From DYCT01 sp051875715 (GTDB taxonomy: Bacteria; Bacteroidota; Bacteroidia; Bacteroidales; Bacteroidaceae): a stretch of DNA of 36,820 nucleotides. Each line of letters opens with the position of its first letter. Position 1 is the stretch's first letter. Under the pieces are notes generated by a model. That model searched no databases, was not told the DNA's origin, and saw only the letters and a list, made by a program, of their open reading frames with translations. A program made the position numbers and the translations under genes. This document shows, piece by piece, positions 8,414 to 16,221 of this stretch. The DNA is taken from NCBI GenBank assembly GCA_051875715.1, contig JBJEHD010000082.1, positions 1-36,820 on the forward strand, given 5' to 3'.

Positions 8414-10082
8414 CCCCGCCTGCCGGCTGCACCGCTTCGCGTCGGATGCCAGCCTTGCCGCGCCCCCACGGCAGTTCACCAACCCCTTCTGCTACGCGCC
8501 CCATCCGCTATGCCTGGCCGCCGCCCGCGAGGTGCAGGAATGGCTGGCCAGCGAGGCCTCCCTAACGGCCGACCTGGCGCACGAAGGCAAGATGTTCGGC
8601 GTACTCGTCGTGCGCGACGGCGACGGCCGCCTCGGCTTCCTGGCCGCCTTCTCCGGCCTGCTCGGCGGCACCAACGATCTCCCCTACTTCGTCCCGCCCG
8701 TGTTCGACCTGCTCCGGCCCGGCGAATGGTTTCGCACCGAAGAGGCCGGCATCTCTGCCCTGAACCGCCGCATCGCCGACCTCGAGCAGGCCTACTCCGC
8801 CTCCGGCCTTGCCCGGCAGCTGGCCCTCCGGTCGGCCCAAGCCGAGGCACGGATTGAATCGCTCAAGCAGCACATCAAGCAGCACAAGGCCGAACGCGAC
8901 CTGCGCCGACAGCGTCCGCTCAGCCCCGACGAAGCCGAAACCCTCGTCCGGCAAAGCCAGCACGAGAAGGCCGAACTGCGCCGGGTCCGCCAGGCCGAAG
9001 CCGAGGCCCTCGCCGCCCTCGCCGCCGAGGCCGACCGCTACGTGCAGCCACTCGATGCCTGGAGGGCCGAACGCCGCCGCCGAAGCGCCGACCTGCAGGA
9101 ATGGCTGTTCCGCCAGTTCCGCTTCCGAAACGCCCGGGGCACCGCCGCCGACCTACCGGCCCTTTTCGAGGCCGCCGACCAAGGCACGCCGCCCGCCGGG
9201 GCAGGCGAATGCGCCGCCCCCAAACTGCTGCAACACGCCTACCTCCACCGCCTCACGCCTCTGTGCATGGCCGAATTCTGGTGGGGCGCACCCCGGACCG
9301 ACGGCCTGCGCCGCCCCGGCCGCTTCTATCCTGCCTGCACAGGCAAGTGCCGCCCCATCCTGGGCTTCATGCTGCAAGGACTGGACGTGGAGCCCGACCC
9401 CTCGGCCGCGCCCCGACCGGAAGACGAAGGGCTACGGGTGGTGTACGAAGACGAACAAATCGTGGTGGTGGAGAAGCCGGCCGGCCTGCTGTCCGTCCCC
9501 GGACGGGATGAGGCCGACTCCGTTCTGACGCGTCTGCGCCGCCTGCGGCCCGATGCCGAGGGCCCCCTGCTGGTCCATCGGTTGGACATGGCCACCTCCG
9601 GCCTGCTGCTGGCCGCCAAAGACAAGGCCACGCACCGTGCGCTGCAGGCCCAGTTCGAGGCACGCACCGTGCGCAAGCGCTATTCCGCCTGGCTCTCAGG
9701 CCCGGTCGGTCCCGACGAGGGGACCCTCTCCCTCCCCCTTGGCCCGGACTGGCACCACCGGCCCTGCCAGCGTGTCGACCTCGAGCAAGGCAAGCCTGCC
9801 CTCACGCATTTCCGCGTCGAACGCCGCGAGGCCGGCCTCACCCTGGTGTCATTCTTCCCCCAGACAGGCCGCACGCATCAGTTGCGCGTTCATGCCGCGT
9901 CCGCATTGGGCCTCGATGCGCCCATCGTGGGCGATGCGCTCTATGGCCGACCGGCCGACCGCCTCTACCTGCATGCCGCCTCGCTCGCCTTCACCCATCC
10001 CGCCACGGGGAAGGAAGTCGGCATCGAGTGCGAAGCCGCCTGGGCCCGTCCCGATGCGGAGCCTCCTCACTGCGCGCGATAG
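8394..10082 (+). CDS. RluA family pseudouridine synthase, long form
   Basis: 562-residue protein. The C-terminal third (about 345-555) is an RluA-type pseudouridine synthase with the catalytic motif HRLDMATSGLLL (catalytic D398) and the later KRYSAWLSG and QTGRTHQLRVHA segments. It isomerises uridines in rRNA or tRNA. The N-terminal 340 residues are an extension found in Bacteroidetes long-form members: a globular region (about 25-125), a charged coiled coil (about 125-240), then a region with spaced cysteines (CAAPK, PLCMAEFWWG, YPACTGKCRP) that could bind metal. The frame is open from 8331, but the earlier start would give a proline-rich tail inside the small gene; ATG 8394 is preferred. 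It ends in a 16-base convergent overlap with the AraC gene. Confidence 0.88.
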   Translation: MRSPAADPACRLHRFASDASLAAPPRQFTNPFCYAPHPLCLAAAREVQEWLASEASLTADLAHEGKMFGVLVVRDGDGRLGFLAAFSGLLGGTNDLPYFVPPVFDLLRPGEWFRTEEAGISALNRRIADLEQAYSASGLARQLALRSAQAEARIESLKQHIKQHKAERDLRRQRPLSPDEAETLVRQSQHEKAELRRVRQAEAEALAALAAEADRYVQPLDAWRAERRRRSADLQEWLFRQFRFRNARGTAADLPALFEAADQGTPPAGAGECAAPKLLQHAYLHRLTPLCMAEFWWGAPRTDGLRRPGRFYPACTGKCRPILGFMLQGLDVEPDPSAAPRPEDEGLRVVYEDEQIVVVEKPAGLLSVPGRDEADSVLTRLRRLRPDAEGPLLVHRLDMATSGLLLAAKDKATHRALQAQFEARTVRKRYSAWLSGPVGPDEGTLSLPLGPDWHHRPCQRVDLEQGKPALTHFRVERREAGLTLVSFFPQTGRTHQLRVHAASALGLDAPIVGDALYGRPADRLYLHAASLAFTHPATGKEVGIECEAAWARPDAEPPHCAR

Positions 10083-10954
10083 GCCTGCGGCGTCATGCCC
10101 AGATGCGCCTTCACGTATTGCGAGAAGAAGGAAGCGTTGCCGAAGGCGTACTTGTCGGCCAGTTGGGCGATGGGGATGTCCGTCAACTTCAGGTCGAGTT
10201 TGATTTGCTGGATGGCGTGGCGGCGGATGTACGCCAAAGGGCGCACGCCCGTTTTCTGTCGGACGACTTTCGAGAGATGCTTCGGTGTGACACAGAGTTT
10301 GTCGGCATAATAGGCTATGGTGCGATGGCGGCCCCCATCCTCGTTCAGCAGCAGCACGAACTGACGGAACAGCGCCTCGGCACGTCCGGCAGGTTTCGCC
10401 GTGCCCTCTGCCGGCTGCCCGGTCGCGTTTTCGCCGCACAAGAGGGAGCGAAGCACCTCGAACATGAGCGTGCTGAACAGGTGAAACACCGTATGGCTGT
10501 AGAAAGGGGCGGTGCGGTCTCCCATGCGCCTGCACAGCATCTCGAGCAGGGGACGGACCTGGACGTTCATCGCCTCTTCGGCGAAATGCACCTTCAGCGA
10601 AGGCACACATTCCAACACGTTCGCCAGGTTTCGGTTCGCCGGCAGCATGTGGTCCACCGTTTGGGGCGAATAAAAGAGGAAGACGGCCTGGCTGTCACCA
10701 TGGGCCGACGCACGATGGATGGTGGTGAACGGTTTGCAGAGAAGGGCATCCCCCCGGGACAGTTGACAAGCCTCGTCGTCCACAAACATCTGCAGACGGC
10801 CGTTCAAACAAAAGCAGACCATCAGCATCTCCGATTGGAAGCCTTCGTCGACGCATGGCAGTTGAGAAAGTTGTTCGCACAACACGAAATCCCGTTCCAG
10901 ACACTGCATGGAAGGAATGGAAGCAAGTTGCTCGGCCGTAATACGCTGTATCAT
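10067..10954 (-). CDS. AraC family transcriptional regulator
   Basis: 295-residue regulator. The N-terminal part (about 1-180) has cupin-like character (DEACQLSRGDALLCKPF) and would sense a ligand. The C-terminal AraC double helix-turn-helix covers the last 100 residues, with the signature YAFGNASFFSQYVKAHLGMTPQAYR. ATG 10954 is chosen; the longer frame from 10987 would need a TTG start and has an atypical N terminus. It is transcribed divergently from the TolC-HlyD-MFS operon, a layout common for a local regulator. A perfect 8-bp inverted repeat lies at 10990-11017, just upstream, and is a candidate operator. The ligand is unknown. Confidence 0.9.
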   Translation of the reverse strand: MIQRITAEQLASIPSMQCLERDFVLCEQLSQLPCVDEGFQSEMLMVCFCLNGRLQMFVDDEACQLSRGDALLCKPFTTIHRASAHGDSQAVFLFYSPQTVDHMLPANRNLANVLECVPSLKVHFAEEAMNVQVRPLLEMLCRRMGDRTAPFYSHTVFHLFSTLMFEVLRSLLCGENATGQPAEGTAKPAGRAEALFRQFVLLLNEDGGRHRTIAYYADKLCVTPKHLSKVVRQKTGVRPLAYIRRHAIQQIKLDLKLTDIPIAQLADKYAFGNASFFSQYVKAHLGMTPQAYRAQ

Positions 10955-10989
10955 GACGTAAAGGTACACATTCCGGCCAAAAGTCAAAC

Positions 10990-11017
10990 ATCCGATAATG
11001 CGCCTTTTCTATCGGAT
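10990..11017. promoter_or_regulatory. Candidate operator: 8-bp inverted repeat upstream of the AraC gene
   Basis: ATCCGATA (10990-10997) and TATCGGAT (11010-11017) form a perfect 8-bp inverted repeat with centres 20 bp apart. It lies 36-63 bases before the AraC start codon, in the divergent space shared with the efflux operon. The role as regulator site is inference from symmetry and position. Confidence 0.4.
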
Positions 11018-11125
11018 TTCTATCTCTCCCGGGCATTCCTGCCCCCCAATCGTCCATCAGGCTGTTATACGCAAACGACCCCTCTTCTTGCCGCCTGTCC
11101 TTTCATGACACACCTTCGTCTGCGT

Positions 11126-11207
11126 CTGTACACGCATCAGCCTTCACGTGTACACGCATTAGCCCTCACGTGTACACGCATCGGCCCTCACGTGCGCACG
11201 CATTCGG
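11126..11207. repeat. Array 1: four palindromic octamers at exact 22-bp period
   Basis: Octamer cores start at 11126 (CTGTACAC), 11148 (GTGTACAC), 11170 (GTGTACAC) and 11192 (GTGCGCAC), each exactly 22 bp apart. The 14-bp spacers between copies are nearly identical (GCATCAGCCTTCAC, GCATTAGCCCTCAC, GCATCGGCCCTCAC). Copies 2-4 extend to 10-bp palindromes CG..CG. Copy 4 changes the central TA to CG, keeping the symmetry. The array lies between the AraC gene and the efflux operon. No function is known to me. Confidence 0.8.
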
Positions 11208-11227
11208 AAGAGGAGCGGGAGGCCGCC

Positions 11228-11304
11228 GTTGCAATGGCGTTGCAATGGCGTTGCAATGGCATTTAAACGGCGTTGCAATACTCTTTTAACGGTGTTCAAA
11301 ACCA
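11228..11304. repeat. 11-bp tandem repeat next to array 1
   Basis: GTTGCAATGGC occurs three times head to tail (11228-11260). The 11-base register continues in degenerate form through ATTTAAACGGC, GTTGCAATACT, CTTTTAACGGT and GTTCAAAACCA to about 11304, seven units in all. No reading frame or hairpin explains it. It is about 135 bases before the -7 element of the efflux operon. Confidence 0.7.
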
Positions 11305-11439
11305 CCTGTCCGGGCCTCACGGCAGGAACGGCCTACACGCTTGTCAACGGGAGTTCCACGACAAGCGCAACAGCAAAATAAGCGAAGAATCAAACATTTT
11401 CGGCTTCAAGTCCTGAACGGACACCGGCATGGGATTGCG

Positions 11440-11447
11440 TACTTTTG
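11440..11447 (+). promoter_or_regulatory. Promoter -7 element for the efflux operon
   Basis: TACTTTTG is an exact TAnnTTTG match, 23 bases before the ATG at 11471, in the typical context GCGTACTTTTGCGG. The -33 region has no clear TTTG, so the promoter may be weak or activator-dependent, which would fit control by the divergent AraC protein. Confidence 0.5.
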
Positions 11448-11470
11448 CGGTCGAAAAAAAACATATTCAC

Positions 11471-12820
11471 ATGAAGATAAAAATCCTATTGCTACTGGCC
11501 GCATGCCATGCCGGCACGTTCTTGAAGGCCCAACACGTGCTGGAAGCGAATCTGGATGAGTTGTTCGGCATAGCCAATCAGAACAGCCAACAGATTCGCG
11601 TCAGCATGACGGGGCACGAAGCAGCCTACGAAAGTACGAAATCGGCCAAAAGCCAACGTCTGCCGGACATCCAACTCCACCTAAACGGCAGCTACATCGG
11701 CAACGCAAGCGTGCTGAGCCGCCGCTTCAGCCGCACCGGGACGACCACCGTCCCCTACGCCATCGGTGCCGGGCAAGTGGAAAACGGGTCGCAGCCCACA
11801 CCCCATTGGGGAAACGACTTCGTGGCGCAGGTCACACAAGTCATCTATGCAGGAGGGGGTATCGCCGCCAGCATCAAACTGGCCGACCAAGGAGAGAAGA
11901 TGGCCCTGCTGGACATCGAAAAGAACCGCCAGGAAGTGCGATTTGTGCTGACGGGCCATTACCTGGAACTGTACAAACTCCACAATCAGCTGAAGGTGGT
12001 GCGCAAAAACATCGAATTGGCAGAAAGTCTGCTGCAGGCCATGCATGCGCGCCTCGACGAAGGCACAGCCCTGCAAAACGACATCACCCGCTACGAACTG
12101 CAACTGCAGAGTCTGCAACTGAACGAGACCCGGCTGGCAGGCCTCGTCGACATCGAGAACCACCAGCTCGTGACAATGCTTCACCTGCCCACCGGCACCG
12201 AGATTCATCCCATCATGGAGCTGGACCTCAGCGAGAATCGACAACTGGACTACTGGCAAAGCCTGGCCTTGACCGACAACCTCTCTTTGAGACAGGCCCG
12301 GCTGGCGGCAGACATGCGTGAGACGGAAGTGAAGGCCGCAAGGGCCGCCAGGCTGCCCAACATAGCCGCCGTAGCCGAAAACCGGCTGACCGGTCCGTAC
12401 GTGAACGATTTAATCCCCGTAGACGCCAACATCAACGCCTGGTTCGTCGGCGTGGGCGTCAGGTATGACCTGGGCAGTCTGTGGCGCAAGAACCACGACG
12501 TCAAGAGAGCACGCATCCAGGCCCGTCAAAGCCACGAACAGACCGCCTTGGCCGTCGAGCACATCAGCGATGCCGTACAAGCAGACTACGTGAACCTTCA
12601 GACAGCATCCGTAGAAGTCGGCACCCAAAAGAAGCAAGTGGAACTGGCCGACAAAAACTACCGCGTGATACGAAACCGATACGACCACGGGCTTGCCCTG
12701 CTGACAGACATGCTGGATGCAAGCCACCTGAAACTGTCGGCCGACATCGACCTGGTCAACGCACAAATCAACCTCATCTACCATTATTATAAACTGAAAT
12801 ACATCACCTGTACCTTATGA
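11471..12820 (+). CDS. TolC family outer-membrane efflux protein
   Basis: 449-residue outer-membrane channel component with a signal peptide (MKIKILLLLAACHAGTFLKAQ). Two internally similar helical halves rich in Q/L/A/E follow, as in the OEP repeats of TolC-like proteins: EVRFVLTGHYLELYKLHNQL.. in the first half and QADYVNLQTA..VELADKNYRVIRNRYDHGLA in the second. ATG 11471 is chosen over upstream 11429 because it starts the signal peptide and follows the promoter. The stop overlaps the next ATG by four bases (ATGA), so this and the HlyD gene are translationally coupled. The operon layout makes it the exit duct of a tripartite pump. Confidence 0.9.
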   Translation: MKIKILLLLAACHAGTFLKAQHVLEANLDELFGIANQNSQQIRVSMTGHEAAYESTKSAKSQRLPDIQLHLNGSYIGNASVLSRRFSRTGTTTVPYAIGAGQVENGSQPTPHWGNDFVAQVTQVIYAGGGIAASIKLADQGEKMALLDIEKNRQEVRFVLTGHYLELYKLHNQLKVVRKNIELAESLLQAMHARLDEGTALQNDITRYELQLQSLQLNETRLAGLVDIENHQLVTMLHLPTGTEIHPIMELDLSENRQLDYWQSLALTDNLSLRQARLAADMRETEVKAARAARLPNIAAVAENRLTGPYVNDLIPVDANINAWFVGVGVRYDLGSLWRKNHDVKRARIQARQSHEQTALAVEHISDAVQADYVNLQTASVEVGTQKKQVELADKNYRVIRNRYDHGLALLTDMLDASHLKLSADIDLVNAQINLIYHYYKLKYITCTL

Positions 12821-13833
12821 AACATTTCTATAACACCATTGTCGTAGTCCTGCTCCTGACAGGTGCGGCCATCGTCATCCTGAATTTCGCCCATTTCGGA
12901 CGCATCGAGTTCACCGACAACGCACGTGTACGTCAGCACGTCACGCCGCAAAACACCCGTGTGCAAGGGTTTATCAAAGAAATCAGATTTGAAGAGTTCC
13001 AGCAAGTCAGGAAGGGAGACACGCTGGTCGTCATCGAGCAAGCCGAGTTTCGCCTGCGGCTGGCCCAAGCGGAAGCCGACCTGGCACGTGCACAAGAGAA
13101 TGCGAAACAGGCAGGGAGCAGCATCGAAACCACCGAAGCAGGCATGCACGTGACAGACGCCGGCATCGAAGAAGCCCGCGTCCTCTTAGAGAACGCCCAA
13201 CGGGAAGACACCCGATTCGAGAAACTCCTCGCCCAAGATGCCGTGACACGCCAACAATACGACCACGTACACACCGCCTACCTGGGGGCCAAAGCGAAAT
13301 ACGAACAGGCCACCCGCTCGCGCACCACACAGACCCGTGTAAAGGCCGAACAAGGCTATCGTTTCTCCGCGTCCAACCATACGCTGAAACTCGCCCAGGC
13401 GGCCGTCGACCTGGCACGCCTGAACCTGTCGTATTGCTACATCGTGGCCACGGCCAACGGCGTATCCGGCAAGAAAAGCATCCAAGAAGGCATGTTGGTC
13501 CAACCCGGGCAGACCCTGGTGGACATCGTAGAAGACGGCGAACGATGGATTGAAGCCAACTACCGGGAAACCCAGTTGACGCACATCGCGGTCGGAGCCC
13601 GGGTCCGCATCAAAGTGGATGCCGTGCCGGGAGTGGAATACGCCGGGGTCGTCGAACGCATATCAGACGCAACCGGGAGTGCCTACAGCCTGATTCCCCA
13701 AGACAACGCAGCCGGGAATTTCGTGAAGGTGGAACAGCGTGTACCCGTCCGCATCAGCCTCGAAGGCAACAAGCCCGAGGACCTGCAGAAACTCCGCGCC
13801 GGACTGAATGTGGAATGTGAAGTAATCTACTAA
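12817..13833 (+). CDS. HlyD/EmrA family periplasmic adaptor
   Basis: 338-residue membrane-fusion protein. An N-terminal transmembrane helix (residues about 5-25, TIVVVLLLTGAAIVILNF) is followed by FTDNARVRQHVTPQNTRVQGFIKEI, the EmrA-like lipoyl half-motif. A long coiled-coil hairpin (about 75-185) comes next, then the returning lipoyl half and beta-barrel (YIVATANGVSGKKSIQEGMLVQPG onwards). It bridges the inner-membrane transporter and the TolC-like channel. ATG overlaps the tolC stop; the MFS gene starts one base after its stop. Confidence 0.92.
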   Translation: MKHFYNTIVVVLLLTGAAIVILNFAHFGRIEFTDNARVRQHVTPQNTRVQGFIKEIRFEEFQQVRKGDTLVVIEQAEFRLRLAQAEADLARAQENAKQAGSSIETTEAGMHVTDAGIEEARVLLENAQREDTRFEKLLAQDAVTRQQYDHVHTAYLGAKAKYEQATRSRTTQTRVKAEQGYRFSASNHTLKLAQAAVDLARLNLSYCYIVATANGVSGKKSIQEGMLVQPGQTLVDIVEDGERWIEANYRETQLTHIAVGARVRIKVDAVPGVEYAGVVERISDATGSAYSLIPQDNAAGNFVKVEQRVPVRISLEGNKPEDLQKLRAGLNVECEVIY

Positions 13834-13834
13834 G

Positions 13835-15373
13835 ATGACACCGACGCCCCCTGCTTTCTCCATGCCCATGTTCCGCAGTTTCGTTCCACGACGACTGCGT
13901 CCCTGGATCTACGTACTCATGGCTTTCTGCTTCCAACTCGGCGGCAGCGTCTATTTGGGCGCGCAAAACGAAATGATAGGCGGACGGGCCATCATGCGCG
14001 AGGACGTGACCATGTGCCTGTATTCAAACCTGGCCGGCATGGCCGTTTACTTCCCGGTGTTGTTTCGCATGAAATTCCGATTCAGCAATCAAAGTCTGCT
14101 CATCACCTCCGCCCTCGTCGTGGCGGTTTGCAACTGGCTTTTCGTCCACCTCACGTTTCTCCCCCTCCTATGGGTCGTCTGCTTCGTAGCGGGCATGGCC
14201 AAAATCCAGGGCACATTCGAATGCATGTCGAACATCCAACTATGGCTGACCCCCACACGCAACATGGGCGTGTTCTTCCCCTTTCTGCACATCATCCTGC
14301 TCACCAGCATCGTGACGCAGGCCTGGTACAGTGCCTTCTTTGCGCACGATTATCACTGGTTCGCCTCCCATTGGTTCGTGATGGGACTCATGATGCTTGT
14401 CGTAATCCTTCAGTTCGGTCTGACGCGTCCTTGGTGTCCGATGCCGCAACGTATGTCTCTGCGAGGCATCGACTGGCTGGGAGCGGCCTTCTGGAGTTTG
14501 CTCGGCCTGCAGATTGCCTGCCTTTTCAATTATGGCGACTGGCTCGATTGGTGGCACTCGTCCACCATTCGGACGCTTGCCGGCACCAGCCTCATCACAC
14601 TCGGCGGTTGTCTGCATCGGATGTGGACCAAATCCAATCCCTTCTTCGCACCAAAGATGTGGACCTACCGGCGACTGATGCCCATCCTGCTGATCATGGC
14701 CCTCACGGAAGGATTGCTGGCCTCGGAGCACGTGCTCGAAGAAGTGTTCTACGAAGAAGTGATGGACTATGAAATGCTCACCTCCCGCGGTCTGACGCTA
14801 TGGACCCTGCCCGGCATCTGGCTGGGATGCGCACTCTCCTGGTGGTGGCTGAAGCAGGAACGATTCAACGTCTGCTACCTCCTTGCCATCGGTCTGCTCG
14901 GCTTGACGCTGTACGCCTGCGGTTTCTATTTTCTTGTAGCCGATTATATCAGTGCAGACTTGCTGCGTCTGCCCCTCCTCCTCCGAGGCTTCGGATACGC
15001 CGTACTCAGCATCTCGCTCATGTGGAGTTTGCATAAAATCATGAGTTTCGACCACTTCTTCCAGTCGCTTTCCGTATTCAACTTCGTCCACATGTACGTG
15101 GGCGGCGTCATCGGCTGCGCACTCTACGCCTGGGGCATCCGTTACTACATGGCCGACAACATCTTGTGCAGCACGGCCTACCTCGACCATCCCTCCCTCT
15201 CCCCCAGCCCCGACGCCGTCGGCCTCCAGATGGAACACCTTGTGCGTGCCGCCATGACCATCAGCGTCAAGCAACTCTACGGATGGACCTTCGTCCTGAC
15301 GGGAGTGCTGGCAGCGGGATGTGCGTTGTGGCGCCATCGGCCTGCCTTTCGGAAGCACCCAAGGAAGTCATAA
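13835..15373 (+). CDS. MFS-type inner-membrane efflux transporter (EmrB role)
   Basis: 512-residue integral membrane protein with about 12-14 hydrophobic segments; the first begins at PWIYVLMAFCFQLGGSVYLG. Third in the operon after TolC and HlyD/EmrA genes, it takes the place of EmrB, so a drug:proton antiporter role in exporting toxic compounds, bile acids or fatty acids is inferred. Canonical DHA2 motifs are poorly preserved by eye, and a loop around residues 295-320 is acidic (SEHVLEEVFYEEVMDYE). Family membership therefore rests partly on context. It ends 22 bases before palindrome array 2. Confidence 0.75.
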   Translation: MTPTPPAFSMPMFRSFVPRRLRPWIYVLMAFCFQLGGSVYLGAQNEMIGGRAIMREDVTMCLYSNLAGMAVYFPVLFRMKFRFSNQSLLITSALVVAVCNWLFVHLTFLPLLWVVCFVAGMAKIQGTFECMSNIQLWLTPTRNMGVFFPFLHIILLTSIVTQAWYSAFFAHDYHWFASHWFVMGLMMLVVILQFGLTRPWCPMPQRMSLRGIDWLGAAFWSLLGLQIACLFNYGDWLDWWHSSTIRTLAGTSLITLGGCLHRMWTKSNPFFAPKMWTYRRLMPILLIMALTEGLLASEHVLEEVFYEEVMDYEMLTSRGLTLWTLPGIWLGCALSWWWLKQERFNVCYLLAIGLLGLTLYACGFYFLVADYISADLLRLPLLLRGFGYAVLSISLMWSLHKIMSFDHFFQSLSVFNFVHMYVGGVIGCALYAWGIRYYMADNILCSTAYLDHPSLSPSPDAVGLQMEHLVRAAMTISVKQLYGWTFVLTGVLAAGCALWRHRPAFRKHPRKS

Positions 15374-15395
15374 GGGAATGATGCCTTGTTTATGC

Positions 15396-15469
15396 GAGTA
15401 CTCGCGTGGCGGTCGACGAGTACTCGTGCGGCCGCTTGTGACTACTCACGTGACGGCATGAGAGTACTC
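15396..15469. repeat. Array 2: four palindromic octamers at exact 22-bp period
   Basis: Cores start at 15396 (GAGTACTC), 15418 (GAGTACTC), 15440 (GACTACTC) and 15462 (GAGTACTC), each exactly 22 bp apart. The first two are centres of 12-bp palindromes with different but matched outer bases (GC..GC and AC..GT). The third keeps matched outer arms GTGA..TCAC with a changed centre. Spacers are 14 bp and only loosely alike. The array lies just past the MFS stop, before the promoter of the next operon. It shares period and design with array 1 at 11126-11207, but not the core sequence. Confidence 0.8.
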
Positions 15470-15549
15470 ACACCCACGGAGGCAGGTATCATGTGAATCC
15501 CTCCGGCCAAAGTGAAAATGAAAAAGCCGCAGGAAAAACAGGAGCAGAC

Positions 15550-15580
15550 TTGTTTTTGCCCCCGTTTTGCTTTATTTTTG
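15550..15580 (+). promoter_or_regulatory. Promoter for the membrane-protein pair 15639-17589
   Basis: TATTTTTG at 15573-15580 matches TAnnTTTG. A TTG at 15550-15552 is 20 bases upstream and fits the -33 position. The transcript would start near 15587 with a leader of about 50 bases before the ATG at 15639. Confidence 0.55.
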
Positions 15581-15638
15581 TTCCGATTTATGCGCGACGC
15601 GCCAATAAACAAAGAACAAGAAAACATCCCCACGGCCC

Positions 15639-16181
15639 ATGAAGAAAGACCCCACGCCCAAACGCCCCACAAACGTCCAGACGAAAAAGGCCTGCCATCC
15701 CGTCTGGTGGTGGCTGAAAAACGGAGCGGCCGCCGCCCTCGTGCTGCTGCTATTGCAAAGCGCACGCAACGCACAACCCACCTACGACTGGGTGTACACA
15801 CAACTGCTGCGGAAGAACTATGAACTGACACGCGCCTACCCCGACGCCACCTTCGACCAAAAGATGGAAATGAAGCTGGGCGAGAGTTACCGCTTCTTGC
15901 GCTACATCCGGCAAAGCACGCCGGAAGACGCCGTCATCCTCTTCCCCTCGGCCGAAGACTTCCGAACGCCGGACAACCCCTTCAAACAAGAGATTCACAA
16001 CAAACTGTTCGCCACGCGGTTTCTCTATCCGCGCCGACTCGTGCAGCGTCAGGAACTGGAGCAAAGCCCATACGCCGAACGCATCACACACGTGGTCGTG
16101 GTGAACGGAAGGGGAAAGGACGACCTGCCCTACCCCGTAGACCCGAACGTGAAACACGCCGTCATGCCCCTGCATCGGTAA
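15639..16181 (+). CDS. One-helix membrane-anchored protein, unknown function
   Basis: 180-residue protein. A basic N terminus (MKKDPTPKRPTNVQTKK) precedes one transmembrane helix (about residues 26-42), followed by a soluble domain of about 135 residues, probably periplasmic. No known domain is recognised. The segment STPEDAVILFPSAEDF resembles the start of extracytoplasmic domains in some membrane glycosyltransferase partners, but this is weak. A polytopic GT-C-like protein follows after 40 bases and probably works with it. Confidence 0.75.
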   Translation: MKKDPTPKRPTNVQTKKACHPVWWWLKNGAAAALVLLLLQSARNAQPTYDWVYTQLLRKNYELTRAYPDATFDQKMEMKLGESYRFLRYIRQSTPEDAVILFPSAEDFRTPDNPFKQEIHNKLFATRFLYPRRLVQRQELEQSPYAERITHVVVVNGRGKDDLPYPVDPNVKHAVMPLHR

Positions 16182-16221
16182 AGAAACATCCAGAAAAGAA
16201 CCAGAAAACGAAAATCGACCC

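Noticed and set aside
10959..10988. Promoter (TTTG / TACCTTTA) for the AraC gene
   Set aside because: It would start transcription at the ATG itself with no leader, and the -7 has a mismatch.
11126..11207. CRISPR array
   Set aside because: The 22-bp units have 8-bp cores and near-identical 14-bp spacers, too short and not variable; no cas genes are present.
15792..15799. Extra GTGTACAC octamer (also at 30558-30565)
   Set aside because: Both are single copies inside coding frames with no 22-bp neighbours, as expected by chance.
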